This document shows, piece after piece, positions 23,889 to 35,700 of a stretch of 64,000 nt of DNA. A program made the translations under genes and the position numbers. The stretch covers positions 2,015,930 to 2,079,929 of the forward strand of contig JAPDRO010000002.1 in assembly GCA_030247885.1 (NCBI GenBank), given 5' to 3'. Within the stretch, counting starts at the first letter, position 1. Each line of letters starts with the position of its first letter. The DNA comes from Taxawa tesnikishii (nom. ined.) (taxonomy: Eukaryota; Ascomycota; Dothideomycetes; Dothideales). The notes beneath the pieces were generated by a model. It did no database searches and was not told the DNA's origin. It saw nothing but the letters and a program-made list of their open reading frames with translations.

Positions 23889-26456
23889 TGCGATTGAATG
23901 GTCGCGAGGGGTCCGAGCCCGGATGATTGATCTGGGTGATGTGGAGATTGGCTTCGAGACGATGTACGGCGAGAGGCGTGGAGGGATGTTTCAAGGCGAG
24001 ATATGGAGGCAAGCGACATGAGCGTCCAGCATTGTACCAAATGACACAAGGGGCCGCTTCTCGAACTGAAGGCCAGCCGATCAAACTCCCTCAGGACTAC
24101 TTGGCAAAGCCGCATAGAGCTTGGAACTTGTCTGCGTTGCATCCGACGCAAAGCATGGCTACACGAACAACGACAGCACAGACAATAAAGAGCGAGCCCA
24201 AGAGTCGAAGGCATCTCGACTCTGTTGAATCAGCGTAACCACTTTTAACCTTCTTCCAATCTTAGATGGATGGATAGATGGATAGATGAATGAAGGTTCA
24301 AAGAGCGAGTAGGGATTTCACAAGGCAAGGCACATCTTCGTCAGTCAGCACAATCCGTCTACTCGATGGCTAGGGAAAGATGGAGAGAAAGAGAGCATAG
24401 GTGGCCATGTTGTAGGCAAACCATAGAACCAACGACCGTGAAGGGGTGGAGGGGTGTAGAGGGGTAGGGATTGGCATAGTCCACGGCCTACATGCATATA
24501 AAATATCTGGATGAGTACAGAAGCGAATCGCCGCTGACGGCTCGCACTCATGACCCTTCTAATTCGGAGGTGGAGCGCAGCACTAGCTGGAGGGATTAGA
24601 AATCCGCCGGATACCTAACCTTTTTCCACCCCTTAGGACCACGTTGAACATAACGGGATGTTTATGTTTGGGAACGAAGGAAGGAAGGGAAAAGACGTGG
24701 TTATGGGAGATGTGATGAGATGAACACCGCAGCCGCTTGCAACAAACCCTCCCGATCAAAATGGACACGAAACAGAGGATTGAGCGAGCAGTTTGGGATA
24801 TGGACAGGAGATGAGCGGAGCTGGTATTACGGAGTCAAGTGGTTAGGAGAAGGCACAGTTGCTTGTACATGTATAATACATTAACACCGCTTTGGCACCG
24901 CTCTGGCACTCACAGCTGGAGGTGAATCCCGACATAAGCCCGTCAGCCATCTGTTCTATTGGCCTCGTAAACTGTCATTGCACCCGAAACTCCATGCCCA
25001 TGCTCAAATGCTGTTGTTATACATCCCTGCGCCAGGGACTCGCCAGATTCCTGCCAAGGTGTCACTGGGTATAGGTGGGCTTGGTAATGCCTATCAGGTG
25101 CTCCCGGCAAGTGTGGAGAGCTTAAACTAGCTTCTTCACGTAGTCGACCGCAAATGGCGCTGTCAGAGTGTCAGCGTGCTGAACGTTGGACCTTTAAGGT
25201 GAGAGCTTGAGAGCCCTTCCTTCCTCGACTCTTGATGATTTCGAAATGCAGTACGGTGTGAAATTCTGATCGAACTCCCAGTGTAGAATTGGGTAAGCCA
25301 AGGGCATGAGCCTGCCACTCTCTAACACGATGAGGGAATGAGCCCGCCATGCTCTAGAACAGGAGTAGACGGGGCTCGCCTAGAGATCCGTGGCCAAGTG
25401 CAAAGGACGGGACTGAAAGGACAAGGGCTGCGCTAGTTGCATGCGCGACCTCAGGCGCCCAGTAGAGGTATACATGCTATCCTTTGCACATCGCTACGCA
25501 TTATATCGCCGGGATGAGTAGAGAGGGATAGGAATCCCTGGGAGATCTCGCAAGGTTTAGGAGCCCGAGGGTTGGAGACGAGGGTTTGTGTAGGAAGCCT
25601 CGGGTTTGGCGTTGGGATTACGTACAGAGGTAGAGTAGAATGCACGTCGCGACGGCTTGTCGAACGGCCGAATTTGCGGCCTCAGTTTGTGCCTGTACGA
25701 TGCGTACATTAGTGCCATTGTTTGTGCAAAAGGCATAAGATAACGAGGTCATGGCTGGGAGTGCAACACAGCTGGCGCTGCGAGGAAGGGTGATGCGACT
25801 GATGCAAACGGATGAGGAAAGGAAAATGCAATTGGCAATATGAGGCGGGGAGAGTGGAAGCGAGAAAGGCGAGGGCAGCAGGTGGTCGTATTCGTATACA
25901 ACGAAGCTGCTCGTGTATGATAGAAAGGCTGGCAAGTAGGTGAAGGGGAGGATGTGCGCATATATGCTAGGCGTACCTTGAGCTCGGCCTTGCTGGGTGG
26001 TGGTGGTGCTGTGAGGGGTTAGAGTCAGTCTTTCCAGAAGAGTTGGAGAAGAAAAGGAAGAGTGAGACGAACGTCCTCCGAACATGTTGCTTTGGCGGGT
26101 AGTACTGGTAACAAGTCGTATATCAAGTAGTATACAGTACGCGGGCGTGTTGACACAGAGAGGGATGTGGTCTCGTTCATTCAGAGCCCGACAAGAAACG
26201 TCAAACTTTCCGACGAGCTCGGTCAGTGGTCGGTTAGCGCTCGCTTATATCGGTTATGCTCGCTCAATCATGGTCACCAAACGTCACGCTTCCGCTTCCT
26301 TTCTTTCACCACGCGCATCTCACCAACAACAACAACACCACCACCAACTCACCCTTACATCGTCTTCTCATACACACATCAACCCTCAGCACACCTCGAA
26401 CCTCTCAAAACTTTTCGTACACCACATTTGGGCAACACAACACAACCAAATCAGCC
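23889..26456. other. Long intergenic region
   Basis: About 2.6 kb with no recognised gene apart from the weak candidate exon at 25977-26085. A GATG/GATA microsatellite lies at 24263-24292. The open frames are short and motif-free. The last part (about 26290-26456) is C/A-rich, typical of a fungal 5' leader upstream of the Iws1 start. Confidence 0.45.
25977..26085 (-). CDS. Possible first exon of a small basic Thr-rich protein
   Basis: A minus-strand frame starts MFGGRSSHSSFSS at 26085 and continues through a Thr/Gln stretch to a GTACGC donor at 25976. Small fungal proteins beginning MFG with Ser/Thr/Arg-rich sequence exist. I could not find a convincing second exon downstream, and the frame runs on unspliced to 25618 with non-conserved-looking sequence. 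Kept only as a weak candidate. Confidence 0.2.
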
Positions 26457-27914
26457 ATGGAAGACCTCCCTGGTGCCGACAGCCCACCCATCACCGATGA
26501 CCGTGACCTTCCCGAAGCCAACAACGACCCACAAGATCCGCTCGCACCCTCAATCGATGAAGAAGACCACACGCGCACGCCGCCAATTCAGGATCCGAAC
26601 ATGGATATGGAAGCCACCGAAGACGATCAAGCTCCCATCCAAGTCCCTGGCGCCCCGGACAACGACGACGATCCCGACTCCGACGCCCTCAGCGAGGTCG
26701 ATGAGGCCCAGTTCGAGGACTTTGACCCCAACGCCATCGCAATCGAGGAGAGGCCAAGAGTCGTCGATGCCAGCGGTATTGCGCTGCTAGGCAAGCACAA
26801 GAGGAAGAGAGAGGATGGCGATGCAGCCGCGCCGCCAAAGAAGAAGAAGGAGGGTAGGCGCGAGAAGCCGAAGCGTAGCAAGAAGAACGCCGATGCAGAA
26901 GATGACTTCGAGGGCGGCGAAGAGTTGGACGGTAAAAGGAGCAGGAAGAGTAAGGCACCTGGCGAAAAGGTTGTCAGGCGTAGGAAATCCCCCTCGCCGG
27001 ACGACGATGTCAATCTGACTCCCGAAGAGCGTAAGTGCACCGCATCCTCTCCCATCGTTTCCTGCACAGTTTTCACATGCGCAACTCCATTCGGTTTTTC
27101 CATTGATGATCTGTACTAACATGCATCACCAGGCCGTCGCAAAGCCTTCAGCCGCCAACTCGATCTCGCGCTCAAAAAGCCTAAAACGTCGACTCGCCGC
27201 GGCCGCGCTGGTATTGACCTCGAAGCCAGTGCTGATGCCGAACTCGAAGACATGCGTCGCCGCATGGCCGACGCTGCCCAAGCCGACACCCTCGCCCGCG
27301 AAAAGGCCAGCCCGCAATGGAAAAGTTGAGAATGCTGCCCCAAGTCGTTGCCCTCCTCAACCGCAACACCCTGCAATCCGCCCTCGTCGATCCGGACATC
27401 AATCTCCTCGAGAGCGTGCGCTTCTTCCTGGAGCCGTTGAATGATGGATCCCTCCCCGCCTATAACATTCAGAGAGATCTCTTCACCTGTCTGGCCAAGT
27501 TGCCCATCACGAAAGATGCCCTGGTGGCCAGCGGCATCGGAAAAGTAACGCACTTTTACACGCGCTCCCCGAAGGCCGAACCAGCCATCAAACGCCAAGC
27601 GGAACGTCTCGTGGGCGACTGGACCCGACCTATTCTGAAACGCACCGACGATTTCCGCAAGAGAGGTCCTGGAGGCTGATTACGACCCCTACAATCAACC
27701 CACCCAGTTGCCCGTGAGGGGCGATGCGGCCGCGGCCAAAGCGGCAAAAAGAGAACAGGCCAGGAAACAAGCACTCGCGGTCCCGATGCAGAGTAACAGA
27801 GCTAGGGTCGAGGGTGGCCTTGGCACCTATACGATTGCACCCAGGAGTAACGTCGTACCGAGTCAGGGGTTAGGAGGGTGGGCGCGGGCGGGGATGAGAT
27901 TGCTAGACGCTTGA
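26457..27914 (+). CDS. iws1: Transcription elongation factor Iws1/Spn1 (2 exons)
   Basis: Exon 1 26457-27030 and exon 2 from 27133; intron 27031-27132 with GTAAGT and CACCAG. The N-terminus is acidic and disordered, followed by Lys/Arg clusters (nuclear targeting). The C-terminal half is the conserved TFIIS-N/LW-type domain of Iws1: MEKLRMLPQVVALLNRNTLQ, LVDPDINLLESVRFFLEP, YNIQRDLF, DALVASGIGKV and IKRQAERLVGDW. Iws1 binds Spt6 and RNA polymerase II and links elongation to mRNA processing and chromatin. Frame breaks occur near 27301-27306 (one base), near 27661-27666 (most simply loss of a GA pair in a GAGAG run) and probably near 27874-27879, where the alternative frame (GDEIARRLKRR) looks like the true tail and would end at 28000. 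Confidence 0.9.
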
Positions 27915-28854
27915 AGAGGAGGCATGGGGGAGGTGAGGTGATGGCATTGGTCCGTGCGCTTGCACTACTCGGGATCAGGACAGGAGAAAAGATGGTTTGA
28001 TTCGTGCAGGGGAGGTGTGTGGAGGAGCGAAATCCTGTATCATACTTCGGTTGGGAAAGGGAGTGGGTCATTAGACAAGATTGCGAAGTCACTCGGGCGA
28101 GGAGGCAAAGCGTCAGATTGCGAGCGTTTGAAAGGAACTCTACTCGGGTATGGCAGGGTGCTGGGTTGCGGGTTTTGTGCAATGCTACCTCTGATTAAGG
28201 TGGGGCCTAGCCATACTTGGGTGGAGGGTGAAAGTCTCAGCTCCCAACCCTGTGTGCTTCGGAACCATGTGCAACCCTAAACTTTCAATTCTCCAATCCT
28301 TGGACGATAGACGCCACTGTAGACTTTGCGTTACGTCTCGATCTTGCGCAAACTTACCTGAACAAATTCCCTCATTGCATCTCCGTCTGAAAGACAAGCC
28401 ATCATTTGATTGCGCAGTCAAAGAGAACCATTGACGGATTTTCCGGATTGAGTGTGATGAGAAACAGTCGGCGGGCTGTGAGCAGTGTTGAATGCATGTG
28501 AGGAATTGTTGGACATGTCTACATTCGTGAGGGTGAAGTAACGTTGGCAAAAGCCTAAATGACATTTGCGTGTGCGAAGTACCTGCGCGACGCAAGACCG
28601 ATGACAGAAGCCCCTCACACCCCTCGCCTGGTGGATTAGTCTACCGCAGTTACGAACTTCCGACTTCGAGCATACTAGACGGAATTTGCAATGCGGTCAC
28701 AACAATTATCTTGGACAGAACAGAGGAGGTTGAGGAAGCAGATACAGGTCTGGATTGGATACTAAAAATACAAGCACGTCATTCTAGTGAACAACTTCGT
28801 CTGTACTTCCTACACTCTCTCTTCTGGGCTAGGAAATCCCGCACTCCCATCGAC
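27915..28854. other. Intergenic, convergent 3' ends
   Basis: Lies between the 3' ends of the Iws1 gene and the minus-strand repeat-protein gene. The beginning may be the true C-terminal coding end of Iws1 (to 28000). No other gene recognised. Confidence 0.45.
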
Positions 28855-30909
28855 TCAAGAGACAACGATGAAGGCACCAAGAGCACAAGGATTGTAGTCG
28901 TTGAACCACGACATCTCGACACTGTCGCCTGTGCTGATGGTGTAGTTGACTTGTCCGGCGGCAGAGCACTTCTGAGAGTCGAGCAGATAGGCCTTGTTGG
29001 GCTCAGGAGTAAATTGAGCGACCTGCTGGCCACTCTTGCTAACAGTGATCTTGGCCCCATCCACAAGAGTCAGGTTGTAGTCGGCAGTCTCGAGGTCCTT
29101 CTTGTCGGGAAGGGAGAAGTAGGTGTTGCAGTTCTTGCCCGCATCGGCGGCCGGAATGTCGAAGGTCATCGAGGTGTTGGTGTTGCGGTCAACCTTACCG
29201 AAGTAACCATTAACACCGTTGACCTCGAGCCGGTGGGGGTACTCAAAACTGCCGGCGGGAAGATCGAGAGGGCACTTGGCGCCGGACTTCCCGGTGGCGG
29301 TGGCGGAGGGAATGAGAGCGGAGGACGACTGACTGCCAGTGGAGCTGGCAGAGTGAAGGGCAGCAGAGGAGGTGGCGCTGGCGGTGACGCAAACAGACGG
29401 GGCGCTGCTGATGGTCACGAAGGTGCCTGGGCCGGTGGAACAGCTAGTGTGGGCAGGGTTGCAGCCGATGAAGTAGGTGGTTGGGTACGTGCTGGGAGTG
29501 ACGGTGACGAAGGTGCCGGGGCCGTTAGGGCAGCTGGAACGAGCGGGGTTGCAGCCATCGAAGAGTGTAGTCACGCAGGCAGAAGCGCTGGATGCAGGGC
29601 CACCGGAGACGGGACCACCGCTGGTAGCGGAGCGAGAAGCGCTCGACGAGCCCTGGGCGACAGTGACAACGCTGGTGACGGTGACGGTCGCAGGGAGAGG
29701 GCAGTCTCCGGTCAAGGCAGCCGATGAAGGAGTGGGAGCGGAAGATCGAGCACTCGAAGCAGTCGTGCTGGGATAGATGAGAGTGCGGGCAGTAGCGTCG
29801 CAAGTAACACCATCTGGGTAGCTGTGCGCGGGATTGCAGAGGTAAGCCGACGAAGACGGAGCGGCGGAAGTAGGGATGACAGGCCTGGAGACGGTGGTAG
29901 TGACGGGGACGGTCAAGGTGGTAGCGGAGGTGACAGTGATGACTTTGTTGTCGACAGTGATTTTAGTAGGTTGAGGGCAGTAGGTAACAAAGTTGGTAAC
30001 CGTCGTAGTGGCGATCCAAGCCGTGGGAGTGACAAGAGTCAGAGAACCCTGGACATCTGTGCAAATGGCGCCGTTGGGGTAGCTGTGAGCCGGGTTGCAA
30101 GCGTAGCTAGTCGAGGTAGCAGACGGAGTGACTAGAGTCAAGGCGCCGTTGGTAGAGACACAGGTAACACCCTCGGGGTAGCTATGGGCCGGGTTGCAGG
30201 CGTAGGTGGTAGCAGTGGCAGACGGAGTGACTAGAGCCAAGGCACCATTTGTAGAGACACAGGTGACACCCTCGGGGTAGCTGTGAGCCGGGTTGCAAGC
30301 GTAGCCAGTCGAGGTAGCAGACGGAGTGACCAGAGCCAAGGCGCCGTTGGTGGAGATACAGGTAACACCCTCGGGGTAGCTGTGAGCCGGGTTGCAGGCG
30401 TAGGTGGTAGTAGTGGCAGACGGAGTGACTAGAGCCAAGGCACCATTTGTAGAGACACAGGTGACACCCTCGGGGTAGCTGTGAGCCGGGTTGCAAGCGT
30501 AGCCAGTCGAGGTAGCAGACGGAGTGACCAGAGCCAAGGCGCCGTTGGTGGAGATACAGGTAACACCCTCGGGGTAGCTGTGAGCCGGGTTGCAGGCGTA
30601 GGTGGTAGTAGTGGCAGACGGAGTGACTAGAGTCAAGGCGCCGTTGGTAGAGACACAGGTAACACCTTCGGGGTAGCTATGAGCCGGGTTGCAGGCGTAG
30701 GCGCTGCTGGAGCTGGATGCTGAGGGAGTGACCAAAGTCAAAGAGCCAGCTGTGGAGATGCATTGAGCACCGCCTGGGTAGCTGTGAGCCGGGTTGCAGG
30801 CGTAGGTGGTGGTGGTGGTGGTGGTGGGGCTGTTTCCTTGAGCAGCTGGGAAAGCTGCGGCGAAGGAGGACAGGAACTGAAGGACACTGGCTGCCTTGAT
30901 AGCGTTCAT
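28855..30909 (-). CDS. Secreted tandem-repeat protein with But2-type C-terminal domain
   Basis: 684 residues, uninterrupted. I start at the Met at 30909 because [20 protein letters not shown] gives a standard signal peptide; an in-frame Met nine codons upstream (30936) would bury it. After the signal come nine copies of a roughly 32-36 residue unit built on [15 protein letters not shown] plus a NGAL-LVTPSA linker with Ser/Thr. Two diverged GCNPA units follow. The last 140 residues ([55 protein letters not shown]) resemble the But2 C-terminal domain found in many secreted fungal proteins. Each unit has two Cys. A cell-wall or extracellular role is likely but inferred. It has no frame breaks, unlike most neighbours. 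Confidence 0.85.
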   Translation of the reverse strand: MNAIKAASVLQFLSSFAAAFPAAQGNSPTTTTTTTYACNPAHSYPGGAQCISTAGSLTLVTPSASSSSSAYACNPAHSYPEGVTCVSTNGALTLVTPSATTTTYACNPAHSYPEGVTCISTNGALALVTPSATSTGYACNPAHSYPEGVTCVSTNGALALVTPSATTTTYACNPAHSYPEGVTCISTNGALALVTPSATSTGYACNPAHSYPEGVTCVSTNGALALVTPSATATTYACNPAHSYPEGVTCVSTNGALTLVTPSATSTSYACNPAHSYPNGAICTDVQGSLTLVTPTAWIATTTVTNFVTYCPQPTKITVDNKVITVTSATTLTVPVTTTVSRPVIPTSAAPSSSAYLCNPAHSYPDGVTCDATARTLIYPSTTASSARSSAPTPSSAALTGDCPLPATVTVTSVVTVAQGSSSASRSATSGGPVSGGPASSASACVTTLFDGCNPARSSCPNGPGTFVTVTPSTYPTTYFIGCNPAHTSCSTGPGTFVTISSAPSVCVTASATSSAALHSASSTGSQSSSALIPSATATGKSGAKCPLDLPAGSFEYPHRLEVNGVNGYFGKVDRNTNTSMTFDIPAADAGKNCNTYFSLPDKKDLETADYNLTLVDGAKITVSKSGQQVAQFTPEPNKAYLLDSQKCSAAGQVNYTISTGDSVEMSWFNDYNPCALGAFIVVS
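30055..30815. repeat. Coding tandem repeat array of about 100-bp units
   Basis: About eight consecutive units of roughly 96-110 bp inside the secreted repeat-protein gene, each containing GCCGGGTTGCA and CTCGGGGTAGCT on the plus strand. A two-unit block is present twice in near-identical form (compare 30180-30385 with 30375-30580), showing recent unequal exchange or conversion. A GGT run near 30806-30826 encodes the poly-Thr after the signal peptide. Confidence 0.85.
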
Positions 30910-30997
30910 TCTGAGTGAAGGCTTAAAAGCGAACAAAGGAGATAACAGTGAAAGATGTGCTGAGTGATAGGTTTCTTCCGAGGGAGAGACGCTGCTG

Positions 30998-31004
30998 TTT
31001 TATA
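30998..31004 (-). promoter_or_regulatory. TATA box of the secreted repeat-protein gene
   Basis: TATAAAA on the minus strand about 90 bp upstream of the chosen start codon, with pyrimidine-rich sequence between. The spacing fits a strongly expressed secreted-protein gene. Confidence 0.5.
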
Positions 31005-32742
31005 ACTGACATTCTTCTCTCATACCTCACCTTATGTTTCTGATCTTCAACCGGACGTTCGTATCGACATGATTCCGGCCTTGGTGTTCTGGAGAGAGGG
31101 ATGGCCTCCATCGTATTCGTAAAGAGAGAGTTTGAGAGCTTCTGTTCATTCCAAAGCAGGTAAGATGTCAAATACGAACAACGGAAAGCAGTTGAGGTAT
31201 GCAGGGATGAGCTATTTTCGTCATCTAGCCGTCCATAGAGGGCAGTTTCCCCACAAGTTCGCCCCCGCCGTTGAGTTTTGGGTTCACGGGCTCGAAAGCC
31301 TTCCAGGAAACCCGGCAGAAGCCGTGACTTCATGGCGTCCGTTTTTAGAAAACAGCCCGCCCTAGCAGAAGTTTGCGGCGTGAGACAAACATTTTGGGCA
31401 CAGCGGAACTACCGAGTTCCCTTGTTTGTGAAAATACGAGAGTCGCCGGAGAAAAACTCAACCCGGATGCTCCGGACTCCACAAACAGACCGACCAAGCA
31501 ACACTCCTTAGTGATTGCGGAAGAGCGGCACATCCGCAACGAGAACCGCAGAGGCAAATGGTTGAGACAGCATTGATGGATGCTTCCATAGCGCAGCTCC
31601 ATTCGTCGATTGGTAATGGCTTTCTCCCATCGCTTGCCGTACCTTCGAAGCTTTGGAGCAAGTAACGAGTCTTCCACGAACATTGAAGTCAATGTATAGA
31701 ATGACGTCGAGAGTTCGCGAAAGCGGGTCTTGGAAATTGACTCACAAGGTGTCTCGAAGATCGCGCAGTTTGAGTAATCCAATCACCGCGTCAAGAGTAT
31801 GGCGGTCGTAACACGTAGCGGTGACTGAAGGCCAACGATTGACTGATTGACATCCGCATGGCACGATAGACTCCTTGAGTTGCCCTTCCCAGCAAACTGT
31901 CGCCTTCTACTCATGCCGGATGCAATCACACCGCCGTCTGTAGTTGTCGCACTCTACCGGATGGCAGCACACGCATTACCGCCACGCATGCAGTGTAGCC
32001 GTACTGGCCGTGACAAGGTGTGTTGGTCTCGTTCGATGGTTGATGCCGCAGACCGATGATTGAGAATGTTGAACTCGATTTGGGGAAGACCGCAACAGCC
32101 CGCCTGCATACCATGCAAAGTGGTGATACCGTAAGTTGGCCCAGGCAGGGGCCGCAGACGGGGCTCCCTCACCGCGCGATCACGCAACGAACGACGAGTA
32201 GTTGTTGGTTGTGCGGGTGTTGTTATGCGATACGACGTGCGACGCTCGTAGTTGAGCAGATTGCGACACGGCTAGATTTGGATTTCGTGTTCTTTCAGCG
32301 CAAACAGCCTGGATCTCCCGGAGGCTTGGCAAAGAACATAGAGGTTGCAGTTGCTAGCCAACAACTAACCTTGATAGAATTCACTAAAACACGAAACAAA
32401 CTACCTCTGACTTGTCAGACAAGCAATGCGTCAAATAGCTACAAAGACGTCGATGTGCGACCTATAACTCATATCCGACCGCTGCCTTCCAAATGTGAGA
32501 GGCTTGGCCAAAGCCTTTCTACGTCACTCAAGGCGCAGTTCGTCGATAGCACACGATAGGCTAAGAACTGCCATAGCACCACACGAGGCGAGGTGGCTAT
32601 GGCAGCTTTGCATGGATGCCTGCCGGCGGGCCCGCTCTCCTGCTAACATTCGGTGTCATCTACATTCTCAGAGCTACAATCAAGTCTCGTCTTTTCGATC
32701 TCTCCCCTTCGTTCGTCTGGAATGCTATCGTATCCATAATCC
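31005..32742. other. Intergenic, 1.7 kb
   Basis: Upstream of the minus-strand secreted repeat-protein gene and upstream of the plus-strand NACHT pseudogene. Several open frames of 60-170 codons occur, but they overlap in opposite directions and have no motif I know. Confidence 0.4.
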
Positions 32743-35700
32743 ATAGAGAACGATTCAAATCAGCTGCTCAACAATAACGAACTTTGGAACGATACACGAA
32801 CGGCTAGCGACAATCCAATTTATGAAGATGCGTACAACCGTTTCTTCCAGACATTGTGTCCCGAAGAACAAGCCCTCTTCTCCATGTGCGCCTCGCCAGA
32901 AGAACTCCTAGAAGGCATCAGAAAGTTGGACGTCCTGTCGAAACAAGAACAGAAGAAGCGCAGCGGACGCTCCCTTACCGTGGTAAAAAATTTACTAAAC
33001 TTTCGCAACCGTACTTGGAGGTGGTCAACATATTCATTCAGGCCGATCCGTAAGATTCGGCGCTTGCTTGGGGCGCAGTGCGCCTAGTCTTGTGTTTGTT
33101 CTCTGTTTTTTAGGCTCACTGACTTGTCTTCAAGCTCGCTAGCAGCTTTGGTAGCTTTTTCGAGAAGCTTGTTGTAACATTGGAGCGTCTGGCGGACGCT
33201 TTCCCACAACATGAAAAGATCTTTGCGATTTGCAAGCAAAGCAATCCCTCTTCGGTGTCACAAATGAAACAACATCTGGAAAAGATCTATATGGATCTGC
33301 TCGAATTCTTCCGGTCTGTCGCTCAAGTTTCCACTAAAGCAGGCAGTAAGTCTATGGGGAAGTTTCCTGTAACATTTTACTAAATTGAGGTATGATTCAG
33401 AAAACTCCGGCTGTTGTTGGGAGCATCAGTGGGCGCCATTTGACACACAGTTTGGGGGTGTTCTCGAAAGGATGGTCTACCATAGACAACTGATGGAGAC
33501 GGAGCTTGAACTGATGTGAGCTCGAGCGGCCAATGATGCAAAGCTTACAGCACATCACGAACGCTCTCTCGCCGAGCAGGAGCGCACTGCAGCAGCAAGA
33601 GAAAGGCCAGAGGCTGCGCAGGCCAGGGCAAGAGCGGAAAGGGACTCTACGCAGATCAAGGGGTCATTGATAGGATGGAACAAGAACTCTAAGGTCTGAT
33701 AGCGCATCCAATAATCAAGAGCAGCTGTGCTGACTATGACGTACTTACCTGCGCTCATACAAAGGATCCAGCAATGAATCGTTCCACCAAAATTTGCAAA
33801 GAGATTCGAAGAGTTATTGGGCGTACGTGAGCATGGGACCAACCGATGTGGGTCAATGATACAAATTTCCAGTCTTGGAGGAATGCTGAGTGGATGAAGA
33901 GACCAGTAGTCAACGAAAGGAAATTCGGCGGAAACTGCCTGTGGATCCAAGGTGAGCATCCGCTGCTGTACCAATCCATGCGATCAGAGCCGTGAAAGTA
34001 AATATCTCTTCGTCCGGCGAAGAAGACTAAATCATATTTCAGGTAATCCTGGCTGTAGTAAAATCATTATAGCCTCGTCTATCGTCGAGGAATCGGATGG
34101 TGATGCGGACGAACAAGGCCGACCAATCCAGACTGTCTATTTCTTCTTCGACCGCGATGAAAGCTTACACACCAACACAAACTCAGCTTATGCCTCGTTA
34201 CTGAGCGAAATTCTACAGCGCCACAACCACAACTACCGGATTCTGGACATATTTGCATTCGCCATGTCCAATGCAGCTAGCGGCCAAGAAACAGCAGCCC
34301 CATCCGAGATATGTGATCTCGTCCGGCTGTGCTTACAAGAACTGGACTGTCTCTACCTTGTCACGGATGGAATTGACGAATGTTCAGATCGTACAGCGCT
34401 TGTGGAAAGCCTCCGTACAATGGCATCCGAACTACGTCTTAAGTTCATCTTCTCGAGCAGGTTCAATATATCTTGACTGTAACGCGCAATACCCAGAGGC
34501 CAACCGATCAGAGTTTATAGAGCCTCCGTTGGTAATGATATCAAGATCTTTGTATCTCATCACATCGATACACTCATTGGGGATGAGCGCATCGAAGAGA
34601 CGTCACTGCCAACTGGCATGACTACCTCGAATCTTGTCGAACGTCTAGTTATCGGCGCCGACGGAATGTTTCTCTGGGCTTCGCTCATGGTGATGTTCCT
34701 GAGCTCTCCAGCACTCAGCCCGATGAGAAGATTGAGGACTATTGCGGATGTTATTCTTCCAGAAGGTCTTGAAGCGATGTACAATCGGACCTTAACTCTC
34801 AACGCTTCGTCGGGTCGAACAGAGAGGGATCTCACGAAACGCATATCTCTTTGGCTCATGCTTGCATTTCGTGGACTGACAGCTGAGAAACTGAAACAGG
34901 CCGTGTCCACGAGCGATAACATGGACGACTACTCTCGCCCAGACCGATTCAAAGACTTTGAAGAAACTGTCACTACAGTATGCGGAGGTTTGGTTGAGTC
35001 TTTTCTCTGCTCAGCCATGATTGCAAAGCCATGCGAGGCTTTGGGTTCATCCACCTCTCTGTTAGGGAGCACTTCATGGACACCGGCACAGTCTTCGGAG
35101 CCGCCGACGACCCGCTACTGCCCGTATCCTCGAAGCAAATAGGGCATCTGCAGCTTGTTACGTCTCGCCTTCAACTCCTGAGTACTGATCTCGCTCTGCA
35201 AAGTCTCGACAACACCACAGTACAGAATCTGGATCTGAATGGCAGGCTGTGCAGCTTTGTCAGCTATGCCGCTGTTTACTGGATCGAGCATCTTGATGCC
35301 TCGATCATTTCCGATTTTGATGCCCATTCCCCATCGTCACGGGACTACAGTGCGATAATATCCCGGTCTGTGATGCTGTTGGATCTAGTCCTTTGCAAAC
35401 AACATGTTGTTACTTCTTGGATTGAAATTTTCTACCTTGCTGAGACAAGCGGCAGTCTGCCTTTGCATCTCATCAACGACTGAACTGCGTGGATGCGCCG
35501 GGTATCGGGAAACATGCCTGACACGGTCAAAGTATCTTCGGTTGCTAGGGATCTCGAAAAACCGTCCGAGGAACTAGCAGCGTTGGTCTGGGACTGGGGC
35601 AGGAAACTCGCTAAATCACCGAGCATAATATGGGATGAAGCTTCCAGCTTTACGAATGTGAAGTTTCTGGCCAGAAACAGAAAAACAACTGTGACTTTCA

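Noticed and set aside
28570-29727. A 385-codon plus-strand open frame
   Set aside because: It is exactly antisense to the secreted repeat-protein gene and its Gly-rich product reflects the Thr/Pro/Ala codons of the real strand.
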